NCBI GenBank assembly: GCA_018902385.1
Contig: JABSSW010000018.1
Coordinates: 124,001-188,000, forward strand
DNA: 64,000 nt
Source of the DNA: Physcia stellaris
Taxonomy: Eukaryota > Ascomycota > Lecanoromycetes > Caliciales > Physciaceae
Direction of reading: 5' to 3'
The notes under the pieces were generated by a model, which ran no database searches, was not told the origin of the DNA, and worked only from the letters and a program-made list of their open reading frames with translations. The translations under genes and the position numbers were made by a program. Below are positions 1-8,448 of this stretch, piece by piece. The number at the start of each line of letters is the position of its first letter. Within the stretch, counting starts at the first letter, position 1.

Positions 1-1173
1 GTAGGAAAAACTAAGCCGCCTAGGAATAAAGATCGGCTAAGCTATAAGCATTCCCAGTATCAGATTGATTTGACGCAGGTTACTGAGGCTGATGTAAGTC
101 CTTCGCTGCTCTTTAGATTGGTTCTATGTAATGAAGCTAAGTTGTATGTCAGGCATCTAAAAAGCACGAGCTGGAAGTCGAAGTCGCGAGCCAGGAAATT
201 CGGACACAAGGCCAACTCGCCCTTGATGGTCAGCCTAATCAATACGAAGAACTCGTCAAGGGCTTCGTCGATAATGTCAGAATTCTGGTACGGCATTGCA
301 AGCCTGAGTAATAGGTACCATGCTTCAACATATTAATCGTGGCGGATTCGCTGAGCTGGCTGGTACAACAGAACAGCAAGCCAGCAAAGTGATGAGCTTT
401 GGTCCAAGCTCCCAATCTTACTTTTTCACAGCATGACGTTTTTATTATGGATTTGGAGAAAGCGCCTTTTTGATTCTTCTTTTACAAGCTTACTTAGGTT
501 TAGGCCTGTTTATCTTTAGGATCTGGGATGTAGGACTAAATGTGATACCCCTGAGAGAACGGAGATGTGCTTTGGAGAATTTCTCTAGTCCCGAATTAGC
601 ACTATGAAGGACTTCGCAAAACATTTGCCCATTGTAAGACGTGTGATTTTGGAGTCTATCTTTCTTGACGAGTGAACCAAGGTTATGGCGTGTGTGTCTG
701 ATATGTTAATCGGCTGTTTCATAGTGCTGTCAACGCGAAGCTTCCGAGGTTCATGAGGAGACAAAAGGAACAGACCCTACAGCGTGGTACACAACGGCAG
801 GTAAGCCTATTGATCAGGCGAAATTGGCTCACGCTCTCTCTAACACTATCCAGCCCCGGCAATCTAAGTGACTTATCGGAAGCTTCAATTCATTAAGACA
901 GTTGAACTTGCGCGGACCCGTTTGATGAAAAAGACAGAAATCAAGAAATGTGAACTAGTAGACTACGGAAGATCTGCTGGTGATCTTGATGAGTATTGGC
1001 ATGAAAATGTGCTGCAAGACAGGAGATGACGATGAATTCGCGATAAAGTCCAGATCAACTTTTGTCAGCGAATCGTCTCCTCGACGTTTGGAAGAACACC
1101 TGTTCTGGCGAGGGACTGGTCATCTGACGGTAGGCTCTCAAGCTCGCGCTTCCGGTCGATCTCGATATGACGT
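1..1173. other. Degenerate sequence, no intact gene
   Basis: No convincing gene here. A short plus-strand frame around 140-310 is rich in E, Q, V and L and looks formerly coding, but it has no start and is closed by stops on both sides. The rest has frequent stops in all frames. It probably belongs to the same decayed zone as the following 3 kb. Confidence 0.4.
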
Positions 1174-1389
1174 TATCCCATGGTCTGGTAGTAAGTGGTG
1201 CTAATATTCGTGATGACACCGACAGATCTGCGATTACCCGACTTGGGCAGAAATCCTGAGATGGAAGTCATCTTGATGTCGGCTCATATGCATTGTGCCA
1301 AAGACGGGTACGCGTTTTGTCAGAATGGGTAGGCTAGGGACAATGCATCATGGGAACATAAGGTAGCACCGCACCAGACCCATGGGATA
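1174..1389 (+). mobile_element. MITE copy A (216 bp, TATCCCATGG terminal inverted repeats)
   Basis: The left end reads TATCCCATGGTCTGGT, and the right end is its near-perfect inverse (accagacccatgggata, one extra base). Two further copies lie at 4333-4559 and 27784-27994 in the same orientation. They share internal blocks such as cgattacccgacttggg and tacgcgttttgt. The element has no coding capacity. The outermost TA on each side could be a target-site duplication, as in Tc1/mariner-type elements; that superfamily assignment is inference. Confidence 0.8.
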
Positions 1390-1620
1390 GACGGTTCTCA
1401 TTCGTGTTCATACGAGCGTACTGCGTTCCGTAATCGCCGAGTATCTTGGCGATATCCGAGCACTACAGGGCAGACGAGGATTTCTCACATTGAACTCTAC
1501 TTTCAGTATGTTTGCCAATCGTGGCGGTGCAGCGGCCCAGATCCAATTACAAAGGACTCGTTGGCGAGGCCACCTGCTCACATATGTAAGACGTCCGCGT
1601 GCAGGGAATACCACATGGGA

Positions 1621-3010
1621 CTACGAGATAGGATCCCTCTGAATCTTCGTTGACTTATAAAAGCTATAGCTCGTTGTGGATGAGGGGACGAGATGCATAG
1701 GTGCAATAGACTGTGAAAATACATGTATCCAAGAATTGTATTCACCCTCCTCACCCAGTCGGGCCAATTCTTGTTTCTGTTCCTTTGTAACATTCTTGCG
1801 TCCTTTGAAAGCTGTTGGGTTCATTGCCTTTGTTGGTTCGCGGCAGATCTTGTTGCACCCAATCGCGCAAACCTTCTGGTGTAGACACATCGTAGCCATC
1901 GTGATGCACGAGCATAGCCTCGCGGTCTTCTGGTGCAAATTCAGTCTGTGGGACTGGAGCCCCTCTCCAGGGAGTTGCCTCCACCATTAAGAAATGCGCT
2001 ATTCTCAGCCATCTCCTCTTCGTACTGCCTTCTTTCCGTGATGTCTGAGAGGAGTGGGTCTTCTTGCAGCTCCAAAGGTCTCTCTTCGACGTCATTGTCC
2101 TCACCTAAGCGGACATCTTCCAACAACGCTAGAGGTGGACCCTCATACTCTAAGAGGAATTCTTCGTCTTCTTCTAGAGGCCGCAAGGTATATGACCACA
2201 GACACGTCCATATCGTTGGCTCGAAGCTGCGCTACAATATCATCCCAAACGGCGGCTTTGCCCTGCGTTGCGAATATCGTCATTCTCTTGTCCCCATCTT
2301 GCAATTCCATCGTCCATCGCACAAATTCCACACGCAGCTTTTCGAACGAAAACTGTCTTCGCACGGTATCTCGCCACATTTGGCCTGTGGGAAACATTCT
2401 TGGGTCCTTGACGCTTGTAGTCGGCTCCCTTGGTAGTAGGTGTTCCCTGTCCTCATACTTGATGAATTCCTCGATGTGGGTCTTCAAAGCCTCAGCCGAC
2501 CGAGTCTTGACTTGGTCGTTCCAGATCAGCTTTATTGCTTTCTTGCTTAATGGAGGCGGCCGAGCTTTTCTCAGCAGGCTTCCTGTTTGTGAAGCATTGT
2601 CGACCGGCACCCATCCATGATGGCAGATATGAAGGGTGGATTCGGGTCGACTCGATAGGCCTTTGTCTTCAGCCCATCGAACTTTTCCTTCCACCTACTT
2701 GGCTGAAGGGTATGGTTCATGCTTCTTAGTAGGTTGTAGACGCGGTTATACCTCTCTAGGACATCCTCCCCTAGATCGATTTGAGGGCCGAGCCTCGGGT
2801 ATTGTATGGTGGTTATGTATGTATATATATATAGATCATAATGAGAATGTTGCATTGCTGCTTGAAGCTTGGCTGAGCGAGCTGCTTCATCTCGCAATGA
2901 GCAATGGCTTGGTTGTAGACTTCGCAATTTTGACGGTACATTGCTTTGAAGTCCAAGGTTTGGATTGGGGGCGACAGCGCATCAATCGCTTGTTGAAGCG
3001 TCATATTCAT
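1621..3010 (-). pseudogene. Broken gene of unknown family
   Basis: I do not recognise the product. Protein-like segments follow one another on the minus strand but in different frames. The first starts at an ATG at 3010 and runs to an (AT)n tract near 2820-2835. The next runs to about 2600, then about 2690-2190, then 2186-1941, then 2040-1751. The segments are charged, with an acidic E/D-rich stretch near 2190-2050. There is no GT donor across the (AT)n junction, so that break is a frameshift and not an intron. A good 49-bp intron (3075-3027, GTGAGT donor, GCTAAC branch, CAG acceptor) sits just upstream of the ATG and could be in the 5' UTR. This was probably one gene of about 450 codons that has decayed. 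Confidence 0.45.
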
Positions 3011-3075
3011 TGTTGCGGATCAGTTTCTGATCAGATAGAGTTAGCGATGTCACAAGAATTCACGATACTACTCAC

Positions 3076-3867
3076 ATTGTGATTTTGAAGATGTCTTGTC
3101 AAGTGATAGCAGAGATCTTGAGATTTGAGATTGTGATAAAGAGAAAAGAAAGCGTAAAAGAGATTAATATATATGATTCATGAATATTCGTCTGCGATCG
3201 AGCCATTGCGATGTGTGATTCAACAAAAGTCTAATTCGGCGTAAAATCTCTGCTGAAATTTTATGATTTGGATGGCGGTGGATTGGCCTTTTATTGTGTA
3301 GAGGCATGATTTGTGTATAAGAACCAGGTATGTAGTTTGCACCTAGGCACTACCTCGCAAGCGCTATGACCCCTATAATGGGTGGTTATATCATAGTCAT
3401 GAGGTATAATCTGAGTCACTGCCTTTGCAAGTTTGCCGACTGCACTGGTATGTGCTAGTCGTGCGTCCTCTGCTGTACGCTCGGGTTGGGAATCGTTCTA
3501 CGCAAGTTCAATAAGTAGCTGCTGCTGCATACCAATAATATGGAGGCTCACCATCTTAGTGACCTTCCTTGTATCGCGCTCTGTCATGCCTGTTACCCCA
3601 CCTGCGTCTTCAGATGTGGATCGTAACTCCTGCAGTACAGTGTGAGTAGGGAATGTCAGGTTTGCGTTGAGTTGTGAGCGGGTATCTCAGCACGAACCTC
3701 ATGTTGACCGAGTGGGTCGTTCGGGTCAAGATCAGACATGTCAGGCGGCTTGGTTTTATCGTCGCTAAAAGCACCGGCGTACACGCTGCTCTTGGATATA
3801 ATACACCGTGGTGTAAAGGCAAGAGGTTGAGAGGTAGTTGAACGTGATTAAATAGCTGAAGATCATT
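3076..3867. other. No gene seen
   Basis: About 800 bp with no recognisable gene. A short minus-strand open stretch at 3640-3450 reads like ordinary protein (LQELRSTSEDAGG, then VSLHIIGMQQQLL) but ends quickly and has no partner exons that I can join. Confidence 0.4.
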
Positions 3868-4132
3868 AAGCAAGTGAAGACAATCAAGCAAGTGAAGACA
3901 ATCAAGCAAGTGAAGACAATCAAGCAAGTGAGAAAGAACGAGCAAGTGAGAGGGAACGAGCAAGTGAGAGAAAATGAGCAAATCAGAGAGAATGAGCAAG
4001 TGAGAGAGAACGAGTAAGTGAAAAGAAAACGACCAAGCGAGAGAGAACGAGCAAGTGAGAGAACGAGCAAGTGAGAGAGAACGAGCATGGGAGAGAACGA
4101 GCAAGTGAGAGAGAACGAGCAATTGAAGTGAA
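3868..4132. repeat. 18-bp minisatellite, about 14 units
   Basis: A tandem array with unit caagcaagtgaagacaat drifts into gagcaagtgagagagaac. The first three to four units are nearly identical and later units vary by substitutions and small indels. The period is a multiple of three, so the minus strand stays open across the array (a repetitive Leu/Ser/His/Cys peptide). I treat that as a by-product of the repeat and not as a gene. Confidence 0.85.
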
Positions 4133-4332
4133 GTTGGAAAATAAGTGAGACCAGTATCGGCGCGATAGCTGTCGAGTTTACATAGAAGCATTTCAGCGCT
4201 TTCGGATTTCATACACTATTTACGATTTAATAATCAAAGCGAAGTATATACGTATGTGTGAAATTGAAATATTTCAGCGCATGTGAAGGGAAAAGAAACA
4301 CTTGCAGGTTTCATCTGAGGAGTAGAATCTGT

Positions 4333-4559
4333 TATCCCATGGGCTGGTACTTAGTGGTACTAATTTTGTTAGCCTTGATGGACCTGTGATTACCCCCGAT
4401 GATCCTACGATTACACGACTTGGGAGAGAATTAGAAGATGATGTCTCTTTTACCTAGTAATATTCATATGCGTTCTGTCAAGAACGGATACGCGTTTTGT
4501 TAGATCAGTGACAATGTAAGTATGAGAGGTAAAGTAGCACCACACCAGACCATGGGATA
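4333..4559 (+). mobile_element. MITE copy B (227 bp)
   Basis: This is the same family as 1174-1389. The left end is TATCCCATGGGCTGGTAC and the right end is accagaccatgggata, an almost exact inverse. It shares gtagcaccrcaccagacc near the right end and tacgcgttttgt internally. Both termini carry TA. It lies 2.9 kb from copy A, in the same orientation, with the broken gene and the minisatellite between them. Confidence 0.8.
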
Positions 4560-4886
4560 GCTTCGTCGTCGTCGTTGTTGCAAAAATTGCAATTAGACCC
4601 ATCTTTACGAAGGCGCGACATGAAATTTCCCATCGATTGACGGGTGCGGAAAGCTGTCGTGAATCCGGAATCTGTTAATATCTGTAAAGGCAGGCATGCA
4701 TGTATTATTTCGTCGTTTTAGTAGCACCCGTTATGATTCCAGCGCAGACTTTCCAGTGTTCTACTACTGTCTGGTGTGGCTATTTACCCCCCATCCTGGG
4801 AAGTGCATAACGCCTAGGCTTGGGAAAATGAAGTAGAAGGGCCGGAATGAGAGAAGGAGAGAGGGTGACACTGAAGAGGCTTGTCG
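4560..4886. other. No gene seen
   Basis: About 330 bp between the MITE and the hydrolase 3' end. No reading frame, RNA gene or repeat could be supported. Confidence 0.4.
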
Positions 4887-5775
4887 CTAAGCGACGTTCA
4901 AATGAGTAGCAAACCATTTGACAGCCTGATCTTCAGCCTCGATACCTTGTTCCTTTTCTTTCTCATCTCCTGGATTACCTCGAACTGCGAAGCCATGCTT
5001 TGCCCCTGGATAAACCACTGTCTCGCTCGGCACATCGCCTTTACGTTCCAGGATCGCTTTTGCTTTCTCGACCTCCCCAACCCCCATGACCATATCAACG
5101 TCTCCGATAGCCATTGAGAAAGGAACACGGATCTTTTCGATCTCATCCGGGAGGGCCAAACCCGAGGGATGAGCAACGAAGACGCAGTCGACGAGCTCCC
5201 CATGCGCTAGGTTGACGGCAGGTTTACCCCCCAGCAATAGCCTGCAACACCTAATCGCAGTCCTTTTTCCCTGGTTTCCTTCCGGAGATTTTCTATGAAG
5301 GGCGTTATCTTCGGCATAGACACTGCAGGTCGATTAGCGAATAGGAAGGGCCCAATGCCTGCGGCGACTCGGACACCGTAGTATCTGGGAACTATATCAG
5401 CATCTTCATATCCATATCATGTTCGATTGCGGCAACATGGGACACTCACGGTTTCAACAAAGTTGCCGCGATTCCGGCCTCGGACAATTTTGGCATGTAG
5501 TCCAACAGCGACAATGGAGCAGGTCGCCCATCAAAGAAATCTGGCAGATAGACTCGATAGTGTCCCTTGCGTGCTATCTCATCGGCTAGAATGCGTGAAT
5601 TGGCGAATGTCCATCCAAATGCGTCAGAAAGGATCACAATAACGCCCTTCTCCGGCTGTGAAGACAGGTCAACCGGAGGTTCAGTGACATACGTATCACG
5701 GCCAAGGAGCTTTATCTCTTTCCCCCTTGGAGTTCCTTCGTGGATGGTGCCCTTGAAGCAATCCGGGCAAGACAT
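4887..5775 (-). pseudogene. Dienelactone hydrolase family protein, frameshifted at the nucleophile motif
   Basis: An alpha/beta hydrolase of the dienelactone hydrolase family, which cleaves enol-lactones or related esters in the cytosol. Exon 1 (5775-5450) starts MSCPDCFKGTIHEG and holds ILSDAFGW and YLPDFFDG, typical of the family. A 65-bp intron (5449-5385) has a GTGAGT donor and GCTGAT branch. Exon 2 (5384-4887) reaches the nucleophile elbow GYCWG with Cys about residue 159. There the frame breaks: the G tract (5227-5232) has six bases where eight would be needed to continue as GYCWGGKPAV. The downstream frame is otherwise intact, with HPSGLALP, the Asp region GDVDMVM and the catalytic His region PGAKHGFAVRG. 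Unshifted reading stops at once. Either the gene is recently inactivated or the homopolymer is miscounted. Confidence 0.82.
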
Positions 5776-6583
5776 TTCCTGGGCTTAGGGTAGTTGAGAC
5801 AGGTAGTTCTCAATGTTCAGACTGAGATCTCCAATTTCAATAAGCAAATGGGGAGTATGACAGAAGAAAAGATGCAGTGGAATGAAGCAGAGGGGGAAGA
5901 AGCAGGTACTTGCATGGATTTCGGACTTTGCGGACAATTCCGTACCATTGACCGAAAACAAGATCGGCAATCGGGGTAAATGATTTGTTCGAGCCAGAGT
6001 GTGAATCCTACTCGATCACCTACCTATTCGATTCAGACGGTACATGCTCAAAATGGCAAGGTGGACTTCTTCGAAGTCAAGCTTCTTATCGTATTTGGAA
6101 CGCAACCGCTGCGGTGGAGCCGTAGCTTCGATTTCAACACATTAGCACTCCAGCCTTCGCACAGTGATGACTTCGACGGCCTCGGAGTCCAACTTGCTGC
6201 CGAATTTCTGTGTCAGGAGAGCGCGACGATCCCACCTCACCACTTGCTAGCAACGGACTGAGGCTGATCTGAATCCGCCCGAAGGCCCAGCATGTTCCGC
6301 AGTCGGCCAACAGCGTGATCGATCTGGGCGGCTCGTACCATTCACCGAATGAAAGGCTCAGCTTCGTTCGAAGTTGTAGGGGTATTCGAGACCTTTGGTT
6401 TCCTCTGTTGTTGAGCATTGCATCCTGTCGTTCAGGCCTCACCACTTGGCCAAGCATGTGGTAGACTGAGAGAAAGGGTTAGGGTTGATATCAAAGCTGA
6501 GATTAGCGTTAGCGTATTGCTGCATCGTGAGCTTCAAGATGATTGTAGACCTAAGTAGCAATTCAACTCTTAATTGAATAGGC
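5776..6583. other. Upstream region of COX10 and the hydrolase, with an unresolved coding-like stretch
   Basis: This is the divergent spacer between the hydrolase and COX10. On the minus strand, from about 6246 down to 6016, one frame reads like a charged ordinary protein (RWDRRALLTQKFGSKLD, then RSKYDKKLDFEEVHLAIL). It is preceded by a possible acceptor at TTGCTAG but interrupted by a single TAA near 6143. I could not build a consistent spliced model, so it may be a relic or a small gene whose splicing I misjudge. Confidence 0.3.
6476..6486 (+). promoter_or_regulatory. Double telobox GGGTTAGGGTT upstream of COX10
   Basis: Two overlapping TTAGGG-type units lie about 100 bp upstream of the COX10 start. 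Telobox motifs of this kind bind Tbf1/Myb-type factors in fungal promoters of ribosome-biogenesis and other growth genes (family knowledge). The longer string TTAGGGTTGATATC recurs upstream of NOG2. Function here is inferred. Confidence 0.5.
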
Positions 6584-8071
6584 ATGCTACTTCGACCGAG
6601 TCTGGTAGCACCCAATCTGCCTGAGCATGGGACAATATGCTTCAGATGTCTCGCTCGACTCTCAAGCTTTCCAAATGCTCCAGCCAAGCGGCAATTCAAT
6701 ATCTCCTCGTCAAGAAAGGAACCACTTGCGGCAGCTCCTAGGCCTATCCGACGAAAGCTTTTCCGAAGGGAATACTTTTCTGCCAATGGCATACTAGCTC
6801 TACCTACAAGTCTGCTCGAGCAGGCCGCCGCGGCGAAAGATCCACCAGAAGCGCGGACGAGAATCACTACGAACCATGCCATCCCCGCAAATCTTCCAGC
6901 TTCTCCTCCAGAAGCCGCCTCCGACGATCAGCCTCTCTCCTCCCTCCTTCCTCATCGCCGCCGCAAACGACTGAAGGAGCTCGCTTCTCCTGCCTCCACA
7001 CCCAATGCCGCGATCCCACCCGACGCCTCCTCCCTCCTCTCCACCCTCTCTGCACGCGCCCCACCAACCTCTCTCCGCCGCCTCCTAACGACCTACCTCT
7101 CCCTCTCAAAACCCCGCCTCTCCTTCCTGATAGTCCTCACCACAACCTCAGCCTACAGCCTCTACCCGGTCCCCGCTCTCCTCTCCCCCGAAACCACCAC
7201 CTCCCCCTCCCTCAGCGCCCTAACCCTCCTCTTCCTAACAACCGGCACCGCTCTCGCCTCCGCGTCCGCAAACACCCTCAACATGCTCTTCGAACCCACC
7301 CACGACGCCAAAATGTCACGCACGCGCAACCGCCCTCTCGTGCGCGGCCTGATCTCCAAGCGCGGCGCCCTGCTCTTCGCCATCATAACCGGCATCATCG
7401 GCACCGGCACCCTCTACGTGGGCGTAAACCCCACCGTATCCTTCCTCGGCGCCGCGAACATAGCCCTCTACGCCGGCATCTACACCCCGCTCAAGCGCAT
7501 CTCGGTCCTCAACACCTGGGTCGGCGCGCTCGTGGGCGGGATCCCCCCGCTCATGGGCTGGGCCGCCGCAGCGGGCCAGTCGGCCACCGGCAACGGCAGC
7601 TGGCGCGAGCTGCTCTTCGCGGAGAGCAGTGTGGGCGGGTGGCTGCTCGCGGGCTTGCTGTACGCGTGGCAGTTCCCGCATTTCAACGCCCTGAGCTGGA
7701 CGATTCGGCACGAGTACCGCGAGGCGGGGTACCGGATGCTGGCGTGGGTCAATCCGGCGATGAATGCGCGCGTGGCGCTGAGGTATAGCCTTGTCATGTT
7801 CCCCATCTGTGCGGGGCTGTGGGTCGTGGGGGTTACGGATAGGGGGTTTTTGGTCAGTAGTGGGGTTGTGAATGCGTGGGTTGTGAGGGAGGCGTGGAGG
7901 TTTTATAGGCTGGAGGGGGGGGGAGGGAGTGCGAGGGGACTGTTTTGGGCTGGGGTGTGGCAGTTGCCTGGGGTTATGGTGTTGGCTATGGTGCATAAGA
8001 AGGGGTTGTGGGAGGGGTGGGGGAGGTGGGTTAGGGGTGAGGTGGAAGGGGAAGAGGAAGGGGAAGATTAG
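6584..8071 (+). CDS. COX10: Protoheme IX farnesyltransferase, mitochondrial
   Basis: Transfers a farnesyl group to heme B to make heme O, the first step of heme A synthesis for cytochrome c oxidase, in the mitochondrial inner membrane. The 495-residue protein has an Arg/Ser-rich, acid-poor N terminus fitting a mitochondrial presequence and a spacer to about residue 165. The UbiA prenyltransferase core follows. The Asp-rich motif is at about 233-250 (NMLFEPTHDAKMSRTRNRPL), and the second conserved loop is YAGIYTPLKRISVLNTWVGA. Several hydrophobic membrane segments follow. LYAWQFPHFNALSW is also characteristic. There is no intron. The coding sequence is very C-rich at third positions in its middle part. 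The N-terminal extension before the core is long but not unusual for fungi. The double telobox lies about 100 bp upstream. Confidence 0.95.
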   Translation: MLLRPSLVAPNLPEHGTICFRCLARLSSFPNAPAKRQFNISSSRKEPLAAAPRPIRRKLFRREYFSANGILALPTSLLEQAAAAKDPPEARTRITTNHAIPANLPASPPEAASDDQPLSSLLPHRRRKRLKELASPASTPNAAIPPDASSLLSTLSARAPPTSLRRLLTTYLSLSKPRLSFLIVLTTTSAYSLYPVPALLSPETTTSPSLSALTLLFLTTGTALASASANTLNMLFEPTHDAKMSRTRNRPLVRGLISKRGALLFAIITGIIGTGTLYVGVNPTVSFLGAANIALYAGIYTPLKRISVLNTWVGALVGGIPPLMGWAAAAGQSATGNGSWRELLFAESSVGGWLLAGLLYAWQFPHFNALSWTIRHEYREAGYRMLAWVNPAMNARVALRYSLVMFPICAGLWVVGVTDRGFLVSSGVVNAWVVREAWRFYRLEGGGGSARGLFWAGVWQLPGVMVLAMVHKKGLWEGWGRWVRGEVEGEEEGED

Positions 8072-8448
8072 GAGGGGGAGAAGGTTGGTGCGAGGGAGGA
8101 GGGAAGACACGAGGTGATCGGAACAAAGAGACCTGTGGTTGAAGCTCCTGCATAGTAGGCCCCAAGTCTTTGGTCGTCTGATCTACTGTATTTTCGATGT
8201 ATACATTGGGGAACGAATCTGTTCTTAGCCCTCATCTCCATATAAATACATCTATTTGGGAGCCGCCTCGTGCTTTTGTCCAGGGTCCCCGAGTCTACTC
8301 ACAGATTCCACCAGCTGCCGTATGCACTGCTCGCTTCCCGTTAATACACGCTATACAAATACAACATCTTCCATTCTTCTTCCCTCTCCTTGTCCTCACC
8401 CACGTCTGATCTACCTCCGCCTACCCATTTCCTCAACTTCCGCTCCCT
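8072..8448. other. Convergent 3' spacer
   Basis: About 380 bp between the 3' ends of COX10 (plus) and the EF-hand gene (minus). It presumably holds both 3' UTRs; nothing else could be supported. Confidence 0.5.

Noticed and set aside
3868-4132. Possible CRISPR array
   Set aside because: The repeats are directly adjacent 18-bp units without spacers, in a fungal genome; it is a minisatellite.
6476-6486. GGGTTAGGGTT as a chromosome end or interstitial telomere
   Set aside because: Only two units, located just upstream of COX10, with similar single motifs upstream of other genes; a promoter element is more likely.
7316-8110. Long minus-strand open frame of 264 codons opposite COX10
   Set aside because: It is a shadow of the GC-rich COX10 coding strand; the peptide is Pro/His/Arg-biased with no motif.
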